A DNA stretch of 13,599 bases. It comes from Candidatus Eiseniibacteriota bacterium. Lineage in GTDB: Bacteria > Eisenbacteria > RBG-16-71-46. Shown here in pieces: positions 7,315-13,599 of this stretch. The DNA is taken from assembly GCA_903921835.1 (NCBI GenBank), contig CAIXRL010000731.1, forward strand, positions 1 through 13,599, in the 5' to 3' direction. The stretch's first letter is position 1. The number at the start of each line of letters is the position of its first letter. Position numbers and translations under genes: made by a program. Under the pieces are notes generated by a model, which was not told the origin of the DNA, made no database searches, and worked only from the letters and a program-made list of their open reading frames with translations.

Positions 7315-8555
7315 GGTGCGGACTCCGCTTCGGGGGCGGGTGCGCCGGGGGCGGTTGAACCGTCGGGCAACTCGATCTCGCCCGAGAGCAACTTCTGCAT
7401 GACGCCGCGCTTCTGGAGGCGGAGGGCGGTAAACGCTGTCGCGAGTTGAGTGATTTCGCGATCAAGGGCCGTCAGCGCGCGAACCGATTGCGCCTGCCAG
7501 GCAATCGCCGGGAGCGCCACGTGGATCTTCGAAAAGGAGTCCCAGCGTAGCCCTCCTCGCCGATTCACCGAGCCGCTGGTAAGGGCTGCAAAACGCTTGC
7601 GGTACTGCTCGGTCTTGAGCATCGCGAAGAGGTAGGCAGGATTCGCCAGCGGACCGCACTCGAACACCGTGTACATCGGGCTAACAGCACCCTCATCGTA
7701 GTCTTCGAGCAGTCCGATTGACCCCTCTTCGATGTGGTTGGTCGCGTACGCGAGCTGTCCGCGACGGACCAGCCGATAGCCACTCGTGTCCTCGCTGTGC
7801 ACCTTTCGTCCGAAGTAGCCAACAGAATCCACAAGGCCATCGTGCTTGGTGCACGAGAGCACGCGAATTGGACCGCTGCCGGCGCGCGCGCTCGTCTCAG
7901 TAGCGACTTGGCCCACGCGATAGACCTCGGTTGAGACCGGCGGGGTGAGGCAGAGCCGTTGCGTCAGGGCGCGCTTGAGGCGGCGCTTCGCGGAGATGAG
8001 GGAGACCACAGTGACCGTCGCTCGATCGAACTCCGCCGCCGTGCCTACGATGCGGTCTTGCACGCTCCGCGGGGGGAGCGCGATCGGAAATGCTCGTAGT
8101 TGCGTCGAGTTTATGCTCGCCAGGTTGGTGCTCTGCTTGGAAGAGAGTTGGAAGTACTTCCGGCCATGACCGGACTCAGAGACGAGCGAGAGGTACTCGG
8201 GAGCCAAGCGGTCGAGATGCGGGCGCACGGCAAATACGTGGTTCTGGTGAAGACACGGGGCAATCTCGCCGCGCCACACCGTCCCCCGCCCGAGCTTGTC
8301 GAAGTCGCCGCCCTCGGTCATCAGGACGTCCCCGTCGCGGAGCGAGTAGCGTGCGACTTCAGTTGCGTCGACGGTGATGGTCTTGATCTCGTCGAGTTGG
8401 AGAGTGCCCGCATGGACATTGGCGACGCGCAGGTAGGGCAGCTCAACAGGGCGCAGCGCCTTGCGCGCGCCCTTCGCGATGCCTGTCTGAATATCGGCGA
8501 CGCTGCCGAGCCGGACAGACTCCCAGCCATGTGGAAGTCGCCAATCCTTCCTCAC
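7311..8555 (-). CDS. hsdS: Type I restriction-modification specificity subunit (HsdS)
   Basis: 414 residues from GTG 8555, which overlaps the hsdM stop as GTGA and has GGGAG 8 nt upstream. A much longer open frame continues upstream but is a shadow of hsdM. Organisation is the classic two-repeat S subunit: TRD1 ~10-158 (LPHGWESVRLGSVADIQTG at the start), central conserved helix ~160-202 (LPPRSVQDRI), TRD2 ~210-346, and distal conserved helix ~348-395 (VMQKLLSGEIEL). Each TRD reads one half of a bipartite DNA target, and the helices set the spacing and bind HsdM. Local GC is visibly lower than in hsdM and hsdR, as expected for exchanged specificity domains. The recognition sequence cannot be read from the protein. 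Confidence 0.93.
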   Translation of the reverse strand: MRKDWRLPHGWESVRLGSVADIQTGIAKGARKALRPVELPYLRVANVHAGTLQLDEIKTITVDATEVARYSLRDGDVLMTEGGDFDKLGRGTVWRGEIAPCLHQNHVFAVRPHLDRLAPEYLSLVSESGHGRKYFQLSSKQSTNLASINSTQLRAFPIALPPRSVQDRIVGTAAEFDRATVTVVSLISAKRRLKRALTQRLCLTPPVSTEVYRVGQVATETSARAGSGPIRVLSCTKHDGLVDSVGYFGRKVHSEDTSGYRLVRRGQLAYATNHIEEGSIGLLEDYDEGAVSPMYTVFECGPLANPAYLFAMLKTEQYRKRFAALTSGSVNRRGGLRWDSFSKIHVALPAIAWQAQSVRALTALDREITQLATAFTALRLQKRGVMQKLLSGEIELPDGSTAPGAPAPEAESAP

Positions 8556-10045
8556 AGCCCCAGCTCCCTCATCGCCGCCTTCAGCTCCTCCCGCGTCCTC
8601 ACCAGCTCGCCTTCCAGCCGCTCGATCTCCGCCTGCACGGCGCCGAGGTCGATCGCTTCCTCTTCCTCGAACGTGTCCACGTAGAGCGGGATGTTCAGGT
8701 TGAAGTCGTTCTCGCGCACCTGCTCGATCGTGGCCAGCTTGGCGTACTTGTCCACGTCCTTGCGCGTCCGCCACGTGGTGACGATGCGCTCGATGTCCTC
8801 GGGGCGGAGCCGGTTCTGGTTCTTGCCGTCCTCGTAGTCGCGGCTGGCGTCGATGAAGAACACGCCGTTGTCCTGCTTGGCGCGATTGAAGATCACCAGC
8901 GCGGCGGGAATGCCGGTGCCGAAGAACAGGTTGCTGGGCAGGCCCACCACGCCGTCGAGCAGGTTCTCCTCGATCAGCTGCCGGCGGATCCTGCCCTCGC
9001 TCTGGCCGCGGAACAGCACGCCGTGCGGCACCACCACTCCGACGCGGCCGTCGTCCGCCGTGGTGGTCTCGATCATGTGCGAGATGAACGCGTAGTCGCC
9101 CTTGCTGCGCGGCGGCAGGCCGCGGTGGAAGCGGCCAAAGCGGTCGTGGCCGGCCTCCTCGTGCCCCCACTTGTCCAGCGAGAAGGGCGGATTGGCGATC
9201 ACGACGTTGAACTTCATAAGCCGGTCGTCCTCGACCAGCCGCGGGTTGCGGATGGTGTCGCCGCGCTCGATCCGTGCGCTGTCTATTCCATGCAGGAACA
9301 TGTTCATGCGGCACAGCGCCCACGTGCCGCCGTTCAGCTCCTGGCCGAACAGCGCGAAGTTGTCGTCGCCCACCTGCTTGCCCGCGCGGATCAGCAGCGA
9401 GCCCGAGCCGCAGCACGGATCGCAGATGCGGTCGCCGCTGCGGGGCGCCACGAGCTGCGCCAGCACCTGCGCCACCTGCGAGGGTGTGTAGAACTCGCCG
9501 CCCTTCTTGCCGCTGTCGGCGGCGAAGCGGCTGATCAGGAACTCGTAGGCGTCGCCGATCACGTCGCGCTCGCCGATCCGGCTGGGGCGCAGGTCGAGCC
9601 GCTCGTCGCTGAAGTCGTCCAGCAGGTGCTTGAGCCGCGAGTTGCGCTCGCGCGTCTGACCGAGGTTGGATTCGCTGTTGAAGTCGATGTTGCGGAACAC
9701 GCCCTCGAGCTTGGCCTTGTTGGCGTCCTCGATCCCGGTCAGGGCAATGTTGATCACCTCGCCCAGGTTGTCCGCGGCGCGCTGGCCGACCAGCGAGTGA
9801 AAGTCGCAGCCGGCGGGCAGCGTGAAGCGCTCGCGGCCCATGGCGCGCGCGACGCGCTCCCGGTCGCCGTCGTAGCGCTTCTGGTACTCGGCGAGCTTGT
9901 CGTCGTGCAGGTCGGTCAGGTACTTCAGGAACAGCATCACCAGGATGTAGTCCTTGTACTGCGCCGGGTCGATGGTGCCGCGGAACGTGTCGCACGCGCG
10001 CCAGACGATGTCGTTGATGACCTGCTGGCTGGTCTCGGGAGGCAT
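8552..10045 (-). CDS. hsdM: Type I DNA methyltransferase subunit (HsdM), N6-adenine
   Basis: 497 residues with the ATG preceded by GGAG at 7 nt. The N-terminal HsdM_N region (~5-150) includes WRACDTFRG and ILVMLFLKYL. The catalytic N6-adenine MTase core has GGEFYTPSQV, SAM-binding motif I DPCCGSGSLL (D209 onward) and catalytic NPPF (N285-F288). The C-terminus (~455-497) is a Glu/Leu-rich coiled coil suitable for contact with HsdS. It methylates adenines in the HsdS-defined target and is required for both modification and restriction. It is the second gene of the operon; its stop overlaps hsdS. Motifs are complete and length is normal for one HsdM subfamily, so function is likely. Confidence 0.95.
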   Translation of the reverse strand: MPPETSQQVINDIVWRACDTFRGTIDPAQYKDYILVMLFLKYLTDLHDDKLAEYQKRYDGDRERVARAMGRERFTLPAGCDFHSLVGQRAADNLGEVINIALTGIEDANKAKLEGVFRNIDFNSESNLGQTRERNSRLKHLLDDFSDERLDLRPSRIGERDVIGDAYEFLISRFAADSGKKGGEFYTPSQVAQVLAQLVAPRSGDRICDPCCGSGSLLIRAGKQVGDDNFALFGQELNGGTWALCRMNMFLHGIDSARIERGDTIRNPRLVEDDRLMKFNVVIANPPFSLDKWGHEEAGHDRFGRFHRGLPPRSKGDYAFISHMIETTTADDGRVGVVVPHGVLFRGQSEGRIRRQLIEENLLDGVVGLPSNLFFGTGIPAALVIFNRAKQDNGVFFIDASRDYEDGKNQNRLRPEDIERIVTTWRTRKDVDKYAKLATIEQVRENDFNLNIPLYVDTFEEEEAIDLGAVQAEIERLEGELVRTREELKAAMRELGL

Positions 10046-10063
10046 GTCGGGTCTCCAGTTATG

Positions 10064-10660
10064 TCAGCGCGTCTCGGCGACGCGCAGCAGTTGGGCATCG
10101 GTCAGCTGGCGGCGCAGCGCGCCCAGCTCGTTCAGCAGCCGGCGCTCGGATTCGGCCAGCGCGCTGGCGCGGCCGACTTGCAACTGCACGGCGAGCGGGG
10201 GAAGCGCGACGGGGAAGCGGCGGAACTCGCTCATGGGCACGAACGACAGGCTGGAGCCCTTGGCGAGCAACTGGAACCGCGCCACGGTCGTGGGGTGGTT
10301 GAGGTACCAGAGCAGGTACCCGGAATCGGCGATCCCGGCGCGCGCGGAGACGATGGCAAGCTGCCCCACGACAATGGTGCGCTCGGGCGGGCTCGCGATG
10401 CGCCAGGCCCTGACGCTGGTGCCGCGCAGCGACACCACGAGGTCGCCGTCGTGGACTTCGTGGCGCGCGGGGTCGGCGTCAACGCGGGGCGTCATCAACC
10501 GCGACCACTGCACCTCGTCGGCGCCGGCCAGGTCGCGCGCCTGCAGTCCCCGGTACGTGCCGAACGGGTCAGCGTCCAGCCGCCGCGGCGCATAGCCGCT
10601 GCGGATGCTGGCAACCTGCTCCAACGGGAGCGGTGGGCTGGTTCGGGGATTCCGGGGCAA
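10064..10660 (-). CDS. Half-size HsdS-like protein (single target-recognition domain)
   Basis: 198 residues from TTG 10660, supported by GGAG (10666-10669) 5 nt upstream. A single TRD (~12-150; LPLEQVASIRSGYAP, DGDLVVSLRG, ADSGYLLWYLN, SSLSFVPMSEFRRFPVALPP) is followed by one conserved helix (~155-198) rich in Leu/Arg/Glu. This is half of a normal two-TRD HsdS. The gene has its own start and stop and shows no frameshift, so it looks like a complete small protein and not debris. It opens the operon, 18 nt before hsdM, while a full hsdS follows hsdM. It could dimerise to form an alternative specificity subunit, compete for HsdM, or be a relic of S-gene duplication; the sequence does not decide. 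Confidence 0.78.
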   Translation of the reverse strand: MPRNPRTSPPLPLEQVASIRSGYAPRRLDADPFGTYRGLQARDLAGADEVQWSRLMTPRVDADPARHEVHDGDLVVSLRGTSVRAWRIASPPERTIVVGQLAIVSARAGIADSGYLLWYLNHPTTVARFQLLAKGSSLSFVPMSEFRRFPVALPPLAVQLQVGRASALAESERRLLNELGALRRQLTDAQLLRVAETR

Positions 10661-10786
10661 TCGGGCTCCGTCGAAAATGAAGTAGTAGCGTGGCTACTGA
10701 TCGACGAAGCGTATGGTAAGGAGAAATCGGGCATGACGCAACAACATTTATCGCAGTTATGACGCTACTGACCATTTATAGCCGTC
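10661..10786 (-). promoter_or_regulatory. Promoter/operator region of the restriction operon (AT-richer spacer)
   Basis: A 126-bp spacer, visibly AT-richer than its surroundings. It holds a perfect 6-bp inverted repeat AGTAGC-GTG-GCTACT at 10684-10698, a second copy of its right arm in GCTACTGACC at 10764-10773, and a - strand TACGCT at 10713-10708 that matches the -10-like element before two other genes here. A second - strand candidate, TG-C-GATAAA, lies near 10745-10755. The position and the arms beside the -10 suggest transcriptional control of the R-M operon. The exact promoter is uncertain. Confidence 0.4.
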
Positions 10787-11602
10787 TCACCCCACCCGCG
10801 CGCTCACCACCGGCACCATCCACACCGCGTAGCCGTTCGGGTCGCGGATGTTGGCGATCATCTGGTCGAAGTAGGCGGCGCCCTCTTCGCGCGTGAAGCG
10901 CGACGTTTGGGCGATCGGCTCCGCGTACCCATCGCGCCACGCCGTGAGGATCTTCGCAAAGATCTCGCGCGGCACGCGCAGCGGGTCCACAACCACGTAG
11001 TCCATCGTGATCTCGGTCAGCCCGAGCCCCGCCAGGATGCCGAACGTGTCTCGCCCGATGAACAGGTTGGTGCCTGTGGCCTCGCCGAAGCGCGCCGGCA
11101 CCTCGTGCCAGAAGTCGCGCACGTCGAGCGCGCCGCGCTGGAAGTGGAGCATACCGTAGTCCTCGGGGATCAGGTGCAGCCGCCCACCGGGCTTCGTGAC
11201 GCGCACGAGTTCGGCGTACACGCGGTCGGCGTGCGGCAGGGAGTGCGTGACGTGGCGGCACACCGTGAGGTCGAACGTGTGGTCGGGCAGCCCCAGCTCG
11301 AAGATGCTGCGGTGCTCGAATGCGAGCCGGGAGCCCAGCGCGGCGTAGCGCGTGCGGGCCAGTTCGAGGTGCGCGTCCAGCACGTCCACGCCCAGCACGC
11401 GGGCGCGTGGGTAGAGCGCGGCGAGGCGCGAGGTGATCTCACCCGTGCCTCAGCCCGCGTCGAGCACGCGGATGTCGTCGGCCAGCGCGTAGCGGCGGAA
11501 GAGCTCGACCTCCTGCGGCCAGATGGCCCCGGCCTGCGCGGCGAGGTTGCGCACCATGGACTCGTCGGCCATCTGGTTCACGTGAGGGTTCAGGTCGGTC
11601 AC
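10787..11602 (-). pseudogene. Class I SAM-dependent methyltransferase with in-frame TGA in motif I
   Basis: The full reading frame runs from GTG 11602 (GGAG at 11609-11612, 6 nt upstream) to TGA 10787-10789, 272 codons including the stop. Codon 51 (11452-11450) is TGA. The context DAG-(TGA)-GTGEITSRL is the SAM-binding glycine motif, whose usual form is DAGCGTG, so TGC has become TGA by one base. Downstream, GVDVLDAHLELAR, DLTVCRHVTHSLPH and VTKPGGRLHLI are typical of Methyltransf_11/25 enzymes. Reinitiation at GTG 11398 would give a 203-residue protein lacking motif I and probably inactive. Explanations are a nonsense mutation, a sequencing error, or UGA recoding as selenocysteine. I favour mutation or error. 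The substrate is unknown. Confidence 0.75.
11450..11452 (-). other. In-frame TGA replacing the motif I cysteine codon
   Basis: Both flanks stay in one frame and on-family, so this is a single-codon event and not a frameshift. A stem-loop can be drawn starting at this codon (11423-11451), but its apex lacks the GU of typical bacterial SECIS elements. Confidence 0.7.
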
Positions 11603-11649
11603 GGTCTTCTCCGGGGATGGGCGCGTTCATTGGTGGGCGAGAAGGTCGA

Positions 11650-11655
11650 AGCGTA
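11650..11655 (-). promoter_or_regulatory. Candidate -10 element (TACGCT) of the methyltransferase gene
   Basis: TACGCT on the - strand lies about 48 nt before GTG 11602 and is followed by TCG, giving the 9-mer TACGCTTCG that also occurs before the half-hsdS gene. The inverted repeat at 11667-11689 would cover its -35 region. No strong -35 hexamer is seen. Confidence 0.35.
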
Positions 11656-11666
11656 GAGGATGGCCG

Positions 11667-11689
11667 ACGGGTATTCACTTGATACCCGT
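11667..11689. promoter_or_regulatory. Perfect inverted repeat, candidate operator in a divergent promoter region
   Basis: ACGGGTAT, a 7-bp spacer, then ATACCCGT: 8-bp perfect arms in the 149-bp gap between the divergent methyltransferase and SDR-like genes. It overlaps the expected -35 region of the - strand candidate promoter. It could bind a dimeric regulator affecting one or both genes. A hairpin in the methyltransferase mRNA is less likely, because it lies upstream of the proposed -10. No regulator gene is in the window. Confidence 0.5.
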
Positions 11690-11717
11690 GGCGCAAAGAG
11701 GTGTGCCGGGCGCGGTT

Positions 11718-11745
11718 TTGAGGCCGGGCGCGCGTCCTTTACGCT
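11718..11745 (+). promoter_or_regulatory. Candidate leaderless promoter of the SDR-like gene (TTGAGG-16-TACGCT)
   Basis: TTGAGG at 11718-11723 and TACGCT at 11740-11745 are separated by 16 bp. The -10 ends 6 nt before ATG 11752, which places the transcript start at or next to the start codon. There is no Shine-Dalgarno before this ATG, consistent with leaderless translation. Confidence 0.4.
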
Positions 11746-11751
11746 GATGAT

Positions 11752-13329
11752 ATGACGACCCACGACGACACCGCAGACCACGAGCCCCGCGATCCCGCGC
11801 TGACCGAGCGCCTGCGCGTCATGCTCGAGACGATCGAGCGCATCGCCGCGGACCGCAGCCTGCTCGCCCAGCTCTCGCCCGCCGAGCGTACGCGGCTGAT
11901 CGTCGCCGCGGGCGAGGTCTATTTCCCCGATGCGGCAGAGCGCCGGCGCCTGGTGAAAGCCACGCTGCGTCTGCGCAAGGCGGGCCGCGTGAATCGCGAC
12001 GAAAGCGCGCTCCATGACACGGGCATCCGCGCGCTGCGGCGCAAGCCGGTGTTCACCACGTCGGTTCCGCTGCCGCCGTCGCGCTTCGCGGTCACGGACG
12101 TGGCGGAGGATCCGGCCACGGTCGAGGCGGTCGAGCTGCAGAACTGCTACGTCTGCAAGCTGGACTACATCAGGATCCACCACTTCTACGACCAGCTCTG
12201 CCCGGCATGCGCCGAGTACAACTGGAACAAGCGCACCGAGCTGGCGGACCTGGGCGGGCGCGTGGCGCTGCTGACCGGCGGGCGCGTGAAGATCGGCTAC
12301 CAGACCGGGCTCAAGCTGCTGCGCTGCGGCGCGCACCTGATCGTCACCACGCGCTTCCCGCGCGACTCGGCCGCCCGCTACGCGCGCGAACCCGACTTCG
12401 AGCAGTGGGGGCACCGGCTCGAGATCTTCGGGCTCGACCTGCGCCACACGCCCAGCGTCGAGGGCTTCTGCCGCGTGCTGCTCGAGACGCACGATCGCCT
12501 GGACTTCATCGTCAACAACGCCTGCCAGACCGTGCGGCGGCCGCCGGACTTCTACGAGCACATGATGGCGAACGAGACCTCCGCGCTGCACGACGCGCCT
12601 GAGCAGGTGCAGCGGCTGCTCGGCCGCTACGAGGGCCTGCGCGGCTACCACATGCTGCCCGAGGGCACTGCGGCGGAGTCCCTGCCCGAGCGGTTCGGTC
12701 CGGGGCTGCCGCAGATGGCGGGCCTGACGCACGCGGCCGAGCTCTCGCAGGTGCGCCTGCTGCCCGACGAACAGGTCGCGCAGCGGGACCTCTTCCCGCA
12801 AGGCCGGCTCGACCAGGACCTGCAGCAGGTGGACCTGCGCAGCCGCAACTCGTGGCGGCTGCTGCTCGCGGACGTGCCCGCGGTCGAGCTGCTGGAAGTG
12901 CAGCTCGTCAACGCCATCGCGCCGTTCATCCTCAACGCACGCCTCAAGCCGCTCATGATGCGCACGCCGGAGCGTGACAAGCACATCGTGAACGTCTCGG
13001 CGGTCGAGGGGCAGTTCTACCGCAAGACCAAGACGACGCGGCACCCGCACACGAACATGGCCAAGGCAGCGCTCAACATGATGACGCGCACGTCGGCCAC
13101 GGACTACTTCCAGGACGGCATCCACATGAACAGCGTGGACACCGGCTGGGTGACCGACGAGGACCCGGCCGAGCTGGCCGAGCGCAAGGTGATCGAACAC
13201 CGCTTCCATCCGCCGCTCGACATCGTGGACGGCGCCGCGCGCATCCTCGACCCGATCATCGTCGGGTTCCGGACGGGCGCGCACGTCTGGGGGCAGTTCC
13301 TCAAGGACTACCGGCCCACGCCGTGGTGA
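11752..13329 (+). CDS. SDR-fold oxidoreductase-like protein with N-terminal CxxC/CxxC domain
   Basis: 525 residues, about twice a classical SDR. Residues 1-~165 form a helical N-terminal domain with two CxxC pairs (C132/C135 in CYVC, C150/C153 in CPAC), probably a metal knuckle. The Rossmann part follows: TGGRVKIG 175-182 (TGxxxxxG), an acidic DLR at 229-231, NNACQT 256-261 in place of NNAG, an insertion of roughly 100 residues (~265-365), an Asn-bearing helix (QLVNAIAPF 384-392), and VSAVEG with S416. In the usual YxxxK site the Lys is present (K438, NMAKAA) but the Tyr position is Thr434, so classical SDR catalysis is doubtful. The C-terminus (DTGWVTDE onward) is intact. No partner gene is adjacent on this strand. 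SDR superfamily is confident; substrate and activity are unknown. Confidence 0.78.
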   Translation: MTTHDDTADHEPRDPALTERLRVMLETIERIAADRSLLAQLSPAERTRLIVAAGEVYFPDAAERRRLVKATLRLRKAGRVNRDESALHDTGIRALRRKPVFTTSVPLPPSRFAVTDVAEDPATVEAVELQNCYVCKLDYIRIHHFYDQLCPACAEYNWNKRTELADLGGRVALLTGGRVKIGYQTGLKLLRCGAHLIVTTRFPRDSAARYAREPDFEQWGHRLEIFGLDLRHTPSVEGFCRVLLETHDRLDFIVNNACQTVRRPPDFYEHMMANETSALHDAPEQVQRLLGRYEGLRGYHMLPEGTAAESLPERFGPGLPQMAGLTHAAELSQVRLLPDEQVAQRDLFPQGRLDQDLQQVDLRSRNSWRLLLADVPAVELLEVQLVNAIAPFILNARLKPLMMRTPERDKHIVNVSAVEGQFYRKTKTTRHPHTNMAKAALNMMTRTSATDYFQDGIHMNSVDTGWVTDEDPAELAERKVIEHRFHPPLDIVDGAARILDPIIVGFRTGAHVWGQFLKDYRPTPW

Positions 13330-13367
13330 GGCCCGGCGAGGTGGCGTTGCGCCGCCCGCCTGTACTC

Positions 13368-13407
13368 CCCGGGGCCGGTCCGCTGGCGGGTCCGCCCCGG
13401 GCGCTTT
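13368..13407 (+). terminator. Candidate intrinsic terminator after the SDR-like gene
   Basis: Perfect 8-bp arms CCCGGGGC (13368-13375) and GCCCCGGG (13394-13401), with a small inner stem CCG-CTGG-CGG, are followed by CGCTTT. It starts 39 bases after the SDR-like stop. The T-run is short, so strength is uncertain. Confidence 0.45.
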
Positions 13408-13410
13408 AGT
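13405..13410 (+). promoter_or_regulatory. Candidate leaderless -10 element (TTTAGT) before the terminal fragment
   Basis: CTTTAGTCT at 13404-13412 resembles the CTTTACGCT before the SDR-like ATG and lies 8 nt before ATG 13419. It may be the promoter of a host gene whose body is replaced at the junction. Confidence 0.25.
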
Positions 13411-13418
13411 CTCGCGGT

Positions 13419-13599
13419 ATGGAAATGCTGCGACTCTCTGGGGTTTCTGGATCAACGCTTTCCGCAAAACAGGCTGTACAAACGCACCTTTACAACGGTT
13501 CTGCGCTACAAAAATTTAAGGAAATGGTGGCGGCGCAGGGAGGGGATACGTCGTACATCGACAATCCGGAAAAATTCCCGCAGGCCAAACACATCAAAA
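13419..13599 (+). CDS. Fragment of pyrimidine-nucleoside (thymidine) phosphorylase, open at the window end
   Basis: From ATG 13419 the frame stays open to the window end (60 codons). Its first residues, MEMLRLSG, match an internal helix of thymidine/pyrimidine-nucleoside phosphorylases, not an N-terminus. GSALQKFKEMVAAQGGD and the following NPEKFPQAKHI match the conserved end of the α/β domain and the start of the C-terminal domain. The enzyme normally splits pyrimidine nucleosides with phosphate. The first two thirds of the protein are missing, and a TAG at 13407-13409 closes the frame upstream. GC here is about 50%, with AAA/CAA/TTT codons unlike all other genes in the window. It is a truncated insertion or, more likely, an assembly chimera. 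Confidence 0.65.
   Translation, partial: MEMLRLSGVSGSTLSAKQAVQTHLYNGSALQKFKEMVAAQGGDTSYIDNPEKFPQAKHIK

Noticed and set aside
8556..9995. Upstream extension of the hsdS frame as one 894-residue protein
   Set aside because: The extension overlaps hsdM in another frame and is low-complexity; GTG 8555 has GTGA coupling and a Shine-Dalgarno.
8531..10762. Open frame of 743 codons on the + strand opposite hsdM and the half-hsdS
   Set aside because: Antisense shadow of genes with complete motifs; no domain recognised in its translation.
10733..10762. Nine-codon + strand ORF (MTQQHLSQL) with a strong TAAGGAG 9 nt upstream
   Set aside because: Too short to assess; it lies within the promoter spacer of the opposite-strand operon and could be chance or a remnant of a deleted gene.
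11423..11451. Stem-loop after the methyltransferase UGA as a true SECIS element
   Set aside because: The apical loop is tiny and lacks the GU expected of bacterial SECIS; GC-rich sequence folds easily. Kept only as a test, not as a feature.
11599..13467. 622-codon - strand open frame opposite the SDR-like gene
   Set aside because: GC-driven shadow that reads across a terminator-like hairpin and into the foreign tail; no motifs.

Overview
The window is bacterial chromosomal DNA of high GC content (by eye around 70% in most genes). It has tightly packed genes, many GTG/TTG starts and GGAG-type ribosome binding sites. No rRNA, tRNA, CRISPR array or insertion sequence was recognised. The composition and leaderless-looking TAnnnT promoters fit several high-GC phyla (for example Gemmatimonadota or Myxococcota), but nothing here fixes the taxon. 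The last ~180 bases drop to about 50% GC and look foreign, either a real rearrangement or a metagenome assembly chimera.

Layout. (1) 1-35 is the tail of an unidentified + strand gene. (2) 290-2483 is a compact + strand cassette for sulfur/one-carbon chemistry: a stand-alone TusA-like sulfur carrier, a DsrE-like sulfur-relay protein, and a protein that fuses a second TusA-like domain to a zinc-dependent MetE-type methyltransferase domain. A 254-base structured leader precedes it. (3) 2509-10660 is a convergent, - strand type I restriction-modification operon. In transcription order it runs: single-TRD half-HsdS, HsdM, HsdS, DinD, HsdR, YgjP-like metallopeptidase. Three of the five junctions are 4-nt start/stop overlaps, which implies translational coupling. 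(4) 10787-11602 (-) is a class I SAM methyltransferase whose motif I is broken by an in-frame TGA at the usual Cys codon. (5) 11752-13329 (+) is an unusual 525-residue SDR-like protein with four N-terminal cysteines in two CxxC pairs. It is divergent from the methyltransferase across a 149-bp spacer that carries a perfect inverted repeat. (6) From about 13419 to the end is an internal fragment of pyrimidine-nucleoside phosphorylase, joined directly to promoter-like host DNA.

How the parts may work together. In the restriction operon HsdM2S methylates, adding HsdR restricts, and the two S-type proteins could give alternative specificities. DinD and the metallopeptidase are co-expressed accessories whose role in the system is not established. 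In the cassette, TusA and DsrE folds normally pass persulfide sulfur between cysteines, while the MetE fold activates a thiol on zinc and methylates it. Having both in one operon, and physically fused, suggests a dedicated route that delivers sulfur to, or takes it from, a thiol methyltransferase. That is the most novel proposal in the window and it rests on inference.
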